Shown here one piece after another: positions 1 to 12,306 of a DNA stretch of 64,000 nt. Numbering within the stretch: the stretch's first letter is position 1; each line of letters starts with the position of its first letter. Made by a program: the position numbers and the translations under genes. A model generated the notes under the pieces. That model was given only the letters and a program-made list of their open reading frames with translations. It searched no databases and was not told the DNA's origin. Origin of the DNA: Brassica napus (taxonomy: Eukaryota > Streptophyta > Magnoliopsida > Brassicales > Brassicaceae); assembly GCF_020379485.1 (NCBI RefSeq), contig NC_063450.1, forward strand, positions 50,062,681 to 50,126,680, read 5' to 3'.

Positions 1-70
1 GATTTGGTGGGATTTGGCTTCTAGGGTTACGAATATGTCTTTTAAAAAACCTTACCCCTTGAACTTTTAG

Positions 71-586
71 GGGAAGAGAGCTGTTTCGGAACATGTAGGC
101 GGAGCGGTTAATTTTATTAAGGACACGGAAACAAGGATTAAAGAACTCAGTGCAAGAAGAGACGAGCTAATTAGAGAAACATGTTATACATCGAATCCGG
201 ATCTAGCAAGAACTGCATCCGAGTTAGGCAACTCGGTTCCGGCGAGTGTGATGGTGCAACCATGCGTGAGCGGTTTCGAAGTGGCGGTGAGCAGCGACTC
301 GTCAGGTCCACAAGCTTTGCCACTCTCAAGAGTGCTTGAGGCACTTCAGGAGCTAGGGCTTGAAGTCATCAGCTCTCTCACAACAAGAGTTAATGAGAGG
401 CTCATACACACTATTAGAGTCGAGGTATGGTTTAATGGTTACAACATGCCATTTCAGTTGCAATTAACCTAGGGTTTTCACTATATATAGCTATATTTAT
501 TTCAGGTTAATAGTTTTGGATGCTTGAACTTAGCTTGGTTGCAGCAGAAGCTAGTTGAGGAGTTGATACCTTCGACGGGGTACTAA
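71..586 (+). CDS. bHLH transcription factor, 3' part (At4g25410/bHLH126-like)
   Basis: This is the 3' part of a plant bHLH gene whose first exon, with the basic DNA-binding region, lies left of the window. An intron ends with acceptor cttttag at 70. Exon 71-424 reads through the second helix (FIKDTETRIKELSARRDEL) into an ACT-like dimerisation tail (LSRVLEALQELGLEVISS, then RLIHTIRVEV). A donor GTATGG follows at 425, the intron ends in tttcag at 505, and the last exon 506-586 encodes VNSFGCLNLAWLQQKLVEE and ends at TAA 584-586. Joining the exons keeps the frame. These proteins are nuclear dimeric transcription factors. Family placement near bHLH118/126 is from memory and is supported by the neighbouring GA20OX1-like gene. 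The call of bHLH class is firm; the exact orthologue is inferred. Confidence 0.8.
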
Positions 587-854
587 TAATTAAGAAAGAT
601 AACACTCTTAGTCCTAAAGACTTATTTTTCGTATGATCTCTTTTCCAAGTGCTCTTTTTGCTCGTAGATTTGGTATTAAAGCTTGTTAATGGATATAAAC
701 AAAAGGCGTACGTTTTCGTTGATACCACATGTTCGTTGCTCCAAATAGATTATTCTCGTGCTCATGAACTTATATACACCTAATATGAAATCTATATATA
801 TAGAAACAAGATTTTCACATGCTTTCAAGTGCATCAATGGAACACAAATATATG

Positions 855-894
<40 letters not shown>

Positions 895-1848
895 GTTGGA
901 TATGGCGTATACTCTTTTCATACATTTTACAACAAAACTATGTTCTAACTGTTTTCATGATAAATATGCTAATATGCAGAAATATCTAATGCTTTTATGA
1001 AACTTCATCTTTGGAGCGGGTCTTGAAAGTCATTCTTGGAAGGAGGCGTAGCTTAGGTTTAAACAAGTCCAGGTACGTACTGTTATGTTTTCGAAAGGAT
1101 TTTATGAGTAGGTCATAAAGTTCATCATCATTCACCGCCCACACCGTAAAGATTTTTGTTGCGTGTTTCCTTTACGTTTTGCTTATTACCTCCAACTTTT
1201 AGTTATCATGTGTCCCTTTTTTTGTCAGCCATGTTTCCCTTTCATTATAACGTTTTTGTATTATTCCATTGTCATGTTTTCATGCGTTTTTGTGTATGGA
1301 TATAAGGTTTTATGAAATGTATTATCCCATGAATCGTTAAGTCCTACTGGAAACAAGGCCAATGCGACAACATAATATATAGCACCTAATTTTATCCAGA
1401 AAAGTATGAAATTTACAGACCATAACATGTACTGGTCTGTTAATATTATCGTTGTGTCGATGTTCAACTCTGCATAATGTAATAGATATATAGTGTGAAG
1501 CCAGGGTAGGTGGGAACTATCTTTTGGGCTCTATAGGTCAAAATCTGCAATGTTCACGTGTTTCCCTTGTCTCTCGACATCTATAATCACGCACCTCTCA
1601 GCAAACATCGGCCAAAAATATGCTCATATTCTCAAATTCCTTGAGTAACTGCAATATAAGGTTGAAAACAAATTCCATATTGCATGCAAGCAAAATTGGG
1701 AGAACCCACTATGATATTGCTCACTTATAGAAATAATAGGTTTAACATAAATAAATTGTTCAAAACGGTATATTAAAAACAAATTGTTAAACGCTTATGA
1801 TAATCACGATGATTGTTCTGAAAAAAGGAGCATATATATTGCCATAAA
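587..1848. other. Intergenic tract downstream of the bHLH gene
   Basis: No coding region is supported here. The stretch holds the presumed 3' UTR of the bHLH gene, an alternating TA microsatellite and ordinary AT-rich spacer. Short open frames across 676-1000 are translations of the TA repeat. Confidence 0.6.
856..893. repeat. (TA)n microsatellite
   Basis: An uninterrupted run of about 19 TA units. It reads as poly-Tyr-Ile in both directions, which produces two false open frames. Confidence 0.95.
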
Positions 1849-2239
1849 CACTACAAGAAAACAGCGGCATACTGAGGGAAAAAATCGTCGGTATGTCGTC
1901 GGAATAACGCTATTCCGACGACATACCGACGAAAAAAGTCCTCGGAAATAACTCCTCGGAAATTCATCTTTCCTCGGAATCCCTCGGAAATTTCCGACGG
2001 AATTCCGAGGAAACGATATTTCCTCGGAATTTCCGAGGACCACAAGTTCGTCGGAAATTTCTCGGAATATTCCGAGGAAGATGTCGTCGGAATATTCCGA
2101 GGGATAAACTTCCTCGGAATATTTCCAAAATTAAAAAAAAAAAAATTATAAATTTATTTTTTTAAATTGAAATTCGAAAATATAAAATTAAAATTGAAAT
2201 AGAAAACATATTTAAAATACAAAAAATAATAAAATAGTT

Positions 2240-2800
2240 TTTATAAATAAAAAAATGTTTTATAAATACAAAATTAGTTTTAATAAATATGAAATCATCT
2301 TTTTATAAATACAAAATAGTTTTTATAAATACAAAAAATAATAAAATAGTGTTTATAAATCAAAAAATGTTTTATAAATACAAAATTAGTTTTATAAATA
2401 TAAATATTTTTATAGATATGAAATCATCTTTATATAAATACAAAATAGTTTTTATAAATACAAAAAATAATAAAAGAGTGTTTATAAATAAAAAAATATA
2501 TTTTATAAATACAAAATTAATTTTAAAATATGAAATCATCTTTTATAAATCCAAAAATCGAATTTATATACAAAGAACGGTTTGTATATTTAAAAATAGT
2601 TTTTATAAATACAAAAATAAAAAAATAGTGTTTATAAATCAAAAAAATGTTTTATAAATACAAAATTAGTTTTAATAAATATAAATATTTTTATAAATAT
2701 GAAATCATCTTTTATAAATCCAAAAATCGAATTTATATACAAAAAACGTTTTGTAAAATCGATTTTATATAGAAAAAACGTTTTGTAAATACAAAAATAA
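2240..2800. repeat. AT-rich tandem array inside CACTA 1
   Basis: Many variants of a TTTATAAATACAAAA core recur at short spacing. The 122-residue open frame at 2289-2657 is only this repeat translated (Lys/Tyr/Ile/Phe-rich) and is not a gene. A related array occurs at 43980-44290 in the second element. Confidence 0.8.
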
Positions 2801-3828
2801 TGAACAATTTATAAAAAAAGTTCTAAATCAATTCAACACAACCAAATCACAATTCTAAACCTATTACACAACAAATCACAATCCTACCCAATCACCCTAA
2901 CAAAAATCTATCAAAAACCTTCTAAAATCATCAAATCTACTTAAAAACCTAACAAATAGGACCTAAGAGAGTGGGATAGGGTCCTTACATGATTTGTAAG
3001 GGAATGGAAAGGATTCGCCGGAGAGTTCGTCGCGAGAGAAGGTGGAGAACGCCAGAAGGAGAGAGAGATCGCCGGAGAGGAAGAAGAGAGAAATGGGGAA
3101 GAAGATGCGTTTGGAGTTTATAAAACCTTGGGTCCGACAAATATTTTCCGTCGGAATTCCCTCAGTATTTTCAATTTCAATTTTCCCGAAATATTTGGCG
3201 GCTTGTTTGCCCGGTTAAATGAAAATATTCCAAGGAAATTCCGACGACCACTTAAATATCCGTCGGAATTTCCTCGGAATATTTTCATTAATTCGAGGAA
3301 AAAGAATATCATGTGCATGTATTTCTATTAATTTATATTGTTCTTCGGAATTTCCTCGGAATATTCCGAGGAACTAGTGTTTGGGGTTTCAAAACATCAA
3401 TTTTTTTTGCCGTATTTCATTTCTTATACAATTGTAATGCATACCATTGAGGATTCTTTGTATAGATGAGCATAAACCATGAAATAACAAATTTCAAAAC
3501 GAATTGTAAGTATTCCCTTTACTGTTCATTAAAGTGTATAAGTGTTTCTCTTATGTTGTGGGGATTTCGTTCATACAATCGGAAAAGTGTTTATTATAGG
3601 GTAAGGAACAAATTTTTGACTTCATAATGAACGTAAGACACTTAATAAGGGTTATATAGGTGTTATTCAAACCGCAAAAACGTTGTTTTCGGTTTAAAAA
3701 CCCTATTTCCTCGGAATTTCCTCGGAATATTCCGAGGGAATTCCGAGGAAACCCTTTTCTTCCTCGGAATATTCCGAGGAAATTCCGAGGAACTAGTGTT
3801 TGGGGTTTCAAAACGTCAATTTTTTTTA

Positions 3829-4330
3829 AACGGATCAATCGATGGATATATGTCCAAAAACGCATCGATCGATCACTAAGATGGACCAAAGCGTAACAAT
3901 GTGATCGATCGATGAGATTATCCCATCGATCGATCGAGGATATCAAGTGTTCCTCGGAATTTCCTCGGAATATTCTGAGGAAATTCCGAGAAACTAGTGT
4001 TTGGGGTTTCAAAATCTCGAATGTTTTTTATAAACGGATCGATCGATGGATATATGTCCAAAAACGCATCGATCGATCACGAAGATGGACCAAAGCATAA
4101 CAATGTGATCGATCGATGGGATTATCCCATCGATCGATCGAGGATATCAAGTGTTCCTCGGAATATTCCGAGGAAATTCCGAGGAACTAGTGTTTGGGAT
4201 TTCAAAATCTCGAATGTTTTTTTATAAACGGATCGATCGAAGGATTTATGTCCAAAAACGCATCGATCGATCACTAAGATGGACCAAAGCGTAACAATGT
4301 GATCGATCGATGGGTATATGTTCAAAAACG
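3829..4330. repeat. About 200-bp repeat with GATCGATC palindromes
   Basis: A block running from AACGGATC through CGATCGATGGATATATG to a mirrored CGATCGATC segment recurs starting near 3829, 4033 and 4226. The copies are separated by TCCTCGGAAT-type motifs. The same block recurs at 45189, 45353 and 45518 in the second CACTA element of this window. Confidence 0.8.
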
Positions 4331-4517
4331 CATCGATCGATCACTAGTTCGTCGGAATTTCCTCGGAATATTCCGACGGATTGATGTTTCCTCGGAATTC
4401 CGTCGGTATATTCCGAGGAAATTCCGAGGAAACCCAAATTTTGGGTTTCCTCGGAATTTCCGAGGATTTCATTTTCCGTCGGAATGTCCGTCAGAATACC
4501 GTTGTTTTCTTGTAGTG

Positions 4518-5303
4518 AAAGAAAAGCTTAAATTCAATGCATATAGCCACCTTTATATTTTATAATCATCATATTAGTTTGTTATTCAACCATTTAAATA
4601 TATATTTTGAGAAACTATAAAAGTTATCTAGTATACTGTATATAATCACAAAATCTTCATTTCTTTTGTAATTTACGATACGATACGACACTATTATACA
4701 TATCCCCAAAATCTTGGTTTCTTTGGCCTCATTGTTTCCTACGTATACCCAAAAGCATATAAAGAGAATCACATAAGTATAATTTAAATTAATAGTAACT
4801 CATTATTTATATCTAATTATATCCTCTTTATATAAGTCTCACGAACTTAAGCGAAGTGGACAGCAGTTCAAATGTTTTACGCACTTACGTAAGAGATACG
4901 CATGATGAGTAGTTGAGATCTCCCTGATATTCGTTCTTTAGTTATTATATCATTATTGGTAATTAAATTAATTAAGTATCAACTTTGAGCTGCCGTCAAA
5001 CAAATTCATAATCATCAAATCAGACTCTGTCCCAATAAAGATTGTCTCCGACATTTAATTTAACCATCTTTTAGTGATATACTAATTAAAAGTTTAAAAC
5101 CCATATTCTTTATAACCCGCACAGCCAGACAAACTAATAACAACAATAAAAAGATACAAACATCAATGATTCAGTTCCATCTTATATCACTTCAAAATAC
5201 AAGCTAGAGTCGAAGAGTTTTGATGGCATTTATACATTTTTAAAAAATGAAAATTACAGTATTGCATTTAACATTTCATAAGAAAATTAACAATAATAAT
5301 TAT
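4518..5303. other. AT-rich spacer
   Basis: No gene, RNA or transposon end that I can support. The sequence is low-complexity AT-rich plant spacer. Confidence 0.5.
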
Positions 5304-5910
5304 TCTAATCTATTAAAAGAGAAATACAAATTAAGACTAACTCTTAAACTTGCACAATATATACAGCTTAGTGCCACTGAAATAATTAATCTAATTTATT
5401 AAAAGAGAAGTACAAATTAAGATTAACCCTTAAACTTGCACAATATTTACAGTTTAATTCCACTGAAATAATTAAATGAATATATTTTTGAGTAATCTTT
5501 GTCTTTTCCAAAATCAAAATTAATAAAGTAATAACTACTCCTAATTTTATAATTATATGCTTTCCATGTCTTTTTTAAAATTAATAAAACATTTCCTAAA
5601 TTAAATTCACAATCAATTCAATATAAATATTTTAACTTATCTATGTCATATTAATATTATAAACATTAATGAATATCAATAATATATACAAAATATTATT
5701 TTATGTAACAATATAAGTTGCATTTTGTCTCATTTTCCCACACAATTCACGTTACTCTTCTTTTTTTTTTTGAACAAATTCTTCTTCACCATTATAATTA
5801 TTTACAAACTTACCATGTATATAAAATAATTTATTAGACATTTTCATAATATTTTGATCCACAAAAAATCAAAATAAAACATTTGTATAGATGCACGGAT
5901 CATATTCTAA
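5304..5910 (+). mobile_element. Degenerate Helitron-like element with duplicated 5' end
   Basis: The left end TCTAATCTATTAAAAGAG resembles the 5' ends of the better preserved Helitrons in this window. It is repeated 86 bp later (TCTAATTTATTAAAAGAG near 5389), with the following 60 bp also duplicated. A worn 3' end may be GCACGGATCATATTCTAA, ending at 5910 (CTRR form). The usual T after the 3' end is missing, so the right border is uncertain. Confidence 0.4.
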
Positions 5911-6489
5911 AAATGGTGGTAATACAATTGATGGTTTACAAGATAAAAAAATTAAAAATATATATAAACTATAAAATTATTATGCTTATAAATGTTATTA
6001 AATAATTATTTAACACATGTACAATTTGAAAATACATATGATCATTTATAAAAAATAAATATTTATTTACAAAAATAAAAACAAACATCCGCAAGGTCGT
6101 GGTTTAAATGTACACAAATTTAAACTCATTTATAATTTCTTATCAGTTACATCAAATTTATATTTTCATTTTATTTTCTTACAGATTTAAATATTAATTT
6201 GTATATGTTCCAAATTTGATAGAAGCTTAACAATCATTTTATTTTCTTACAAATATTATAGCCAATGTTTCATTTATAATTAGCATGCTAATACACAATT
6301 GTCTATTTTCGTACTATTTATTTTAAAAATTTGTTCGCTATATATCTTAGACATGGATCTTATTATATAAATGTTAGATTTGTTTATATAATACCTAATA
6401 TCGGTGATACATTTTACACTACAATGCTAAGATATAAAATTAAGCACAAATATAACATTTACATTTACAAATATGACTACATTAACAAA

Positions 6490-7789
6490 TCTATCTTATT
6501 AAAGTAGAAGTACTTTAAGTTTTTGTTTGGCAACATAGATAAAAAAATAAAAAAAATATCAACCATGTTGTTTGGAAACATTAATAGTAGTATATTAAGA
6601 AAAAAAAAAGTAATGGGCTTATCTTATTAAGAAAAATTGGAAGTCAGTTATGTTATATTAAAAAGTAATGAGCTTATGTTACTTGATATACATAGTTCAA
6701 ATCAAAATAATAATTTAAAACTGATTTATATCAAAAATTTATTCAAAAATATACATATATTTAAAAATTGATTTTTACTAAAATATTTTCAAATAACCAT
6801 TATAATTTTTTTCAATATATATAATAAAAATACAATACAAAGCTTAATTTCAAACACCAACTTAAATTATGATTTTTATATTTCACATAAAATTTTAAAA
6901 GTATAATATATGTGATTAATTATATGATGGTACGTATAAAATACTAATAATTATATGGTTACTTGTACGATGATACTTATAAAATACGATTAGTTATATG
7001 ATGACACATATATGATATATAATAGTGACTAAGGGTGGGCGTTCGGGTACCCGTTCGGGTACTCATTCGGGTTTGGGACGGGTCTGTTTGGGTTTCGGGT
7101 TTTTGGGATCAAATATTTCAGCCCCATTTGGATATTTCTAAATTTCGGTCTGGGTTCGGTTCATATCTTTGCGGGTTTGATTTGGATTAGAATAACCCAT
7201 TTAAACATTTTTTAATTTTTTAAAATTCATTATATACTCTAAATTTCCCAAAATCTAAAAAAAAAATAATATATTACATATAAATTTGAATAACGTATGT
7301 TAGAGTGTCTAAACTTAACATATAAATTGGTTTGGTTTAAATATTTGGACAGAGAATCAATAATTATTTTAAGTATTTCTGGTGTTTTGAGTATACTTTA
7401 ACTATTTTAGATATTTATTTTTGACTATTTGTATATATTTTTAAGTATTTAAACCAACTTAAAAGTATCATATATATGGATGTTTTTATGTACATTAAAT
7501 CTAAAAATAATTAATATATATAATTATATAAATCTATTTCAGATACATCCAAATATCTGAAATACTTTGGTTCGGATCGAATAAGGTTTCGGTTCTCTAA
7601 ATACCAAAATTCTGAATAATTCAGATATTTAATTAATTTTGATTCGAGTTGAGTACTACTTTTTTGGATCGAAATCGGTTCGGTTCTTCGGATTCGAGTT
7701 GTTTGCCCAATCCTAAATAGTGATATAAAAACAAATAGCAACATATTTTTGAAAAATATATTTGCGCGGACGTGCGGGTCAAAATCTAG
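6490..7789 (+). mobile_element. Helitron (AtREP-like), 1.3 kb
   Basis: The element starts TCTATCTTATTAAAG after an A and ends with a GC-rich stretch (GCGCGGACGTGCGGG) followed by TCAAAATCTAG and a T. This gives the TC...CTAG ends inserted between A and T that mark Helitrons. No Rep/helicase frame is present, so it is non-autonomous. It is homologous along much of its length to the element at 18121-19508, sharing, for example, a GGTACGTATAAAATAC stretch and a block of GGGTACCCG-type repeats (7030-7200). Confidence 0.85.
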
Positions 7790-9578
7790 TAAGCTATTAA
7801 AATTGATAATTTTTATATATATTTCCAATTGACTATTTTGATAGAGGATTAAGTTTGTACAAGGATCTATTGGTGAACCACAACAATTAAGATCAAATCT
7901 GAGAAAGCCTAGCTAATATGTGTAACATATTTTTTTAGCTTTAGAACTCAGAAGTGTTTTATTTTATTTGTGTGTGTTTGTGTCAGTGCTGGATATGAGA
8001 TTTGGAAGGGTGGTTTGAAACATTTCTTAAAATTTTAGTTAAAAAAATATTTTTTTCATAATTTGGAAACCGGTACTTATGTAAAAACTTCTAAAACCAA
8101 GACCAATGTTTTATTGGACTGTGTCTAGATCCGGTCCCGGTTCTTGTGGGGGTTAAATTTAACCTCTTAAATTATACGAAACTGATTTGTAGCCAAACAC
8201 ATCTTCACGTAAGATCATGCATGTACTTCTCAATGTGTTGGTGCATGTCCCAGAGATTCAGATATATATGAAATGATCCGATCTTTTTTGTGGTTCAGTA
8301 GTCAATAGATTATCAATAAAGGACGATCGCTTACCAATCAAATCATTGATTTTTGGGTGACAGTCATCATATTCATATATATGATTCCAGAAGGTTCTAT
8401 AAATTAAGGACTAATGTGAAAGCAGACACACATATAAACCTTAATTCCTAACTAGTTTTTATAACTTAACTAGGTTGCTATTAACCAATCGGTAGTAGAC
8501 TATTCCATTTATTATTTTGTGTTAGTTTTATATAAATTTCTTTGTTAATCTAAAAATTAAATACTATAAGATTTTTCCAGCTATAGTTTCAAAATAATTG
8601 CATGTAGTCGTATTACGTTGGCACATGTCGGAGAGAATGTATCCCAATGAGCAGCTACATAAACGGATAGGTTCAGATTTAAAACGGACGGTTGGGCCAC
8701 CAGCCTTATAAAATATAAGTGGATTCTCATATTACTAAAAGCCCATGCATTAGCGATACGTCCACCCAAAAAGGCGGGTAATTCCTTTGTGCGAATCCAC
8801 TTAAAAGTCGTGTATCATTTTCTTCGTGCGTATGGGGTCCTATACACTTTACAATGTTTATAGAGATTCGGACACATAGTTATGAGTTATCCCATTTTAG
8901 GTATTTCAATTGTCAATAGATTATCATCTAGAAACGATCTTACACCTTCCCAATCCATCATTCTTGAAGATTAATCGTCATATATATAGCGGATTCTAAA
9001 AGGTTCTATGATCAAATGCAAATGTGAAAACATATCTTTGTGTTCGTTCATGTGAATTACATGTATAGTTTTCTTCACAAGTTCTTCTGTAAATACAATT
9101 TTCTAATTATACTTTACTGTTTACAGTAGCTTACACTGTAGCTCTTATATACAAGAGTTTCTTTAGCCATATAACAAACAAACATTATATAATATTCTGA
9201 GACATTGAAATTTATAAGAATCCAATCAGGATAATGCGTCCATTTCAATCAAACATTATATATATACAAGATTTTCTTTTATTTCTCTTAAAAGAATGAG
9301 GGTGAGTTGGAGAAGAAGACAAAGCATAGGAAAGCTAGTCCATTAAGTGAATGGATTTGAATAGATAGAGCAACATGGATCTTCTCTACTTTGAATAATT
9401 GAAATAGCATTGTTTTTTTTTTTCAGATCAATTGAAATAGCATTCTCTTTGCTTTTTTTCCATTTTTAATTTTATTTTATCTGATTTTTGCCTTTAGTTT
9501 TGTTCTTTTCAGTTTCTGTTATGGAGAAACTTCTCTTGAGCAGCGTCACGTTCTCTTTAATTTATAGAGTTTATGCAT
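7790..9578. other. Intergenic tract without supported genes
   Basis: AT-rich spacer with a few short open frames that lack start context, length or recognisable motifs. I see no transposon termini. Confidence 0.5.
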
Positions 9579-9587
9579 ATTAAGCTG

Positions 9588-10102
9588 GGTTTTTTTTGAA
9601 CAACCAAAGATTAATATTAGACAGAGGAAGCCTTAAATCCCCAAGTTTGATAGGAGGGTAGACAAACGGACCTTGGCCAGAGTATCAGCAGCCCCACTAC
9701 CGATTGTCTTCTCGAGTTGGTTGCTTGGATAAGCACTTGGAGTCTGAACGGATCCAGATATTGGTGTAGTGGAGGGAGGTTGCATGTAAGAGAGCACCTC
9801 GTATAGCTAGGGCTTCTGCCATCAGTGCGGAGGAGACAGAGTCTTGTGTCGCCGAGTTCCGATTGATCTCCTGGGTCGCTAGATCAGTGAAGATCCACGC
9901 AAGTCCGGCGTTCTTTGTGTCTGATTTCCACGCAGCGTCGGTGTAGCAGAGGACAGTCGAGTCGGGGCAGTCGCAAATCAGAGGAGGGCGACATAGAGAT
10001 GTACTTGGCGGTGGTTTCTTCTGCTGAGCTGCTTCCCATTCCTTGATAGCTGTGATTGTCTTAGCGATGATCTCCTGTGGTGTGAAGGATCTGTCTTAGC
10101 AA
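9588..10102 (-). mobile_element. 5'-truncated LINE fragment with RNase H domain
   Basis: Read on the minus strand, this segment encodes the terminal RNase H-like domain of plant LINEs: a YTDAAWKSDTKNAGLAW strand followed by a SSALMAEALAIRGALLHA helix, with the D and E positions of the fold visible. The left edge is T-rich, which is a poly-A tail on the minus strand. The insert is flanked by the 9-bp direct repeat ATTAAGCTG (9579-9587 and 10103-10111), consistent with target-primed reverse transcription. The reading frame is incomplete, with no reverse transcriptase. It is a dead-on-arrival copy. Confidence 0.8.
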
Positions 10103-10398
10103 ATTAAGCTGATATGATATTGTAAAATGTACAAAAACATGTATTATGTTTTTAAGTAACCTGTATGATGGACCTGATTTGAATTGATGTGAAAGTTACT
10201 TTTCTTAGATATCTGCTCAATGTTTTAAAAGATCAGATGGTGAAAAGATTGAAATTAAAATATTGGATCTATCCAAGATTGTTAATTTGCTAACGATAAT
10301 CACATGTAAAAGCTGATCCCATTTGTTCTGTTTAGCAAAGAGCCTAAATAAACATCATGTTACATGTGACATCGGTGTATAGTGTTTATTTCTTAGAT

Positions 10399-10446
10399 AT
10401 TAATCCAAGCCGCATAGGATGCCGCATAAGATGCCGCATAGATAAG
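10399..10446. repeat. Short 12-bp tandem repeat
   Basis: About three to four imperfect units of GATGCCGCATAA between the LINE fragment and the MITE. Confidence 0.6.
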
Positions 10447-10627
10447 TTGAGCTTTCTCAGGTCGACACGTGTCCCGCTTCCACAAAACGCATCACTTCAT
10501 TTATTCTGTAATCTGATGGGCTTATAGTTGTATGCAGCCCGATGGCCATTGTCGTTAGCCCTAATTCTAATGACGCGTCTCTCCTCTTTGTTCTACGGAG
10601 GCGCGGGCGCCTGAACTTCTTCCTTTA

Positions 10628-10833
10628 GAGCATCATTAACGGGGGTTCTTACGACGGGGCTCTTAGCGGAATATAAGAATCTGACTCTTAATTTTTAACT
10701 GAAAATGCTAAGAGTCGGCTCTTAAATAAGAGATTTAAGAGCCGACTCTTAACTTTTTCAGTTAAAAGTTAAGAGTCGGGATCTTATATTCTGCTAAGAA
10801 CCATGCACTAAGAACCCTGTGTTAATGATGGTC
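10628..10833. mobile_element. Tourist-like (PIF/Harbinger) MITE
   Basis: Inverted ends GAGCATCATTAAC and GTTAATGATGGTC are flanked by TTA on both sides (10625-10627, 10834-10836), the Harbinger target duplication. The inside is a near-complete hairpin built on AGAGTCGGCTCTTA-type arms. It is related to the small elements at 35001-35127 and 42548-42691. Confidence 0.85.
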
Positions 10834-10836
10834 TTA

Positions 10837-12306
10837 GAACACCGTCAACATCACCTTAGATGTGAAAAGAACATCGGGGAAAGCGACCAGCACTAACCTT
10901 CTTAACTCACCGTCAAATCTACGAACCGCGACGGAGCACTGAGCGACTTCACTCCGCAAAATCCCGAAACCGAAAATCCTACACACCTTCCCCACTGTCC
11001 TCAAACGGGATCCTCACCTGGAAGGAGCAACGCTGGCTCCCGCTTCTGTGTGGTGACCCGCTCCCCGTAGCTCGCCGGATCCACCGCTTCTCATCACGAT
11101 CTTAAAGAGAAAGCGAGCATCCATCTAGACCTGCACCTCACTAACAGGTCATGTTGCTTAATCCAACGAAGTAAACAAGAAATCGAAGAACCTTCTCTCA
11201 CAATTCAAAATCCAGTTCAAATATGAACGGATTTGGAGCATCTCTCTCATAGGTCTGGAACTTCCTCTCAGTCGATTTCTACAAATAATTACTCTTGATT
11301 TCAGTTTAGAAAATATTTTTGTATATCTTTTAGTTTGTTCTAAAGTTCTTTTGTCATAGAATAAATTACTTTGGATATATATAAAGTCCACTACTTCGGC
11401 CTTTATTAATTTCCCAACAGTTGTTGATAATTGACCTATTTATATTGTGTTGCAGAGAATTCATGGTAATGTGAATTTGTTGCACGAGATCTTTAGGAGA
11501 CTTTCAGCTAAAGCGAATATAAACTCATAAGTTCTCTTTTACTTGACATGTTGCATGAATTAGCCTCTTCAGTTAGTTCAAAGTGATTCTCTTCAGAGTG
11601 ATAATAAGTACATCCCTCATTCATCATATAATATTTTTTTTGGTTGGCCCTGCAATTTATAGTATCTCTTTTCTCAGCTTTCTTGAATGCTTAAACCTCA
11701 AAGCAAATCTCAATATATACACTATAACCAAGAGAAGTCGCAAATCAATGCAAGGAGTGACAAGACAGTGAGCATCAGTGAAATCAAACTAAATAGTCAG
11801 TTTTAGATTGTTGGAAGGGTAAGTGTTCTCTTATGTTTAATAAAGTGACACCTGAATCTAGAGATCAATGAACATTGATGAATATGATTCTTGCAATTCT
11901 CTATTCTATTATATTTTCTCTTATTTACTGCTCCTAGTCCCATGCTATACATGAGTTTAGTAACAAAACTCTTCATTCATGGAGAAGGTTAACGTATGCA
12001 ACAATATATTCAGGTTTGTTGTGCTGATTTTCTAAATTTCTTAAAATTGATTTAACAAAGGAATAGAGAGACTGGGATGAAGAGGTGATACTGTGGATTC
12101 CATAGCGTGCCACATTTTGCAATAACATGTACATCACATTGTAGGTTATATCACATTGCAGCTCTACATTGTACTCGATATTAAATGAAATTTTTTCAAC
12201 AACACAGTAGCTAATGTGTGGGAAACTGGTTTGGCTACAAGGGTTTTAAGCTATTGACTTTCGTTTTTTTATGTTCTTAAGTTAGAGAAAATTACCAGCT
12301 TGGGGA
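10837..12306. other. Intergenic tract with a GC-richer island
   Basis: About 10850-11160 is richer in G+C and looks like a degraded coding fragment, but I cannot assign it. The remainder is AT-rich spacer with no supported gene. Confidence 0.4.

Larger units (their letters stand above)
1849..4517. mobile_element. CACTA (En/Spm) element 1, non-autonomous, complete ends
   Basis: The element begins CACTACAAGAAAAC at 1849 and ends with its complement GTTTTCTTGTAGTG at 4517. It is flanked by the 3-bp duplication AAA (1846-1848 and 4518-4520), the hallmark of CACTA transposition. Both ends carry dense sub-terminal copies of the motif TCCTCGGAAT and its complement, expected to be the transposase binding sites. 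The interior holds AT-rich tandem repeats (about 2240-2800), a short GC-rich leader-like stretch (3000-3125) and repeats rich in GATCGATC (3829-4330). No transposase reading frame is left. It shares long near-identical stretches with the element at 43088-49001 (for example 3370-3700 with 44730-45070), so both belong to one family; Bot1 of Brassica oleracea is a plausible relative, not verified. Confidence 0.93.

Noticed and set aside
676..1000. Open frames with long Ile-Tyr runs
   Set aside because: Products of the TA microsatellite.
2289..2657. 122-residue Lys/Tyr/Ile-rich open frame
   Set aside because: It is the translation of the AT-rich tandem array inside a CACTA element; no domain and no codon bias.
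3551..4437. Several 60-150 aa frames with IDRWIYVQKRIDRS-like repeats on both strands
   Set aside because: They translate the GATCGATC repeat block and TCCTCGGAAT arrays; the same frames recur at 43283-45730.
7030..7200. GGGTACCCG-type repeats as a regulatory array
   Set aside because: They are part of the Helitron body and recur in its sister copy at 18780-18910.
10850..11160. GC-richer, gene-like fragment
   Set aside because: Every frame has stops or no recognisable domain, so no product can be named.
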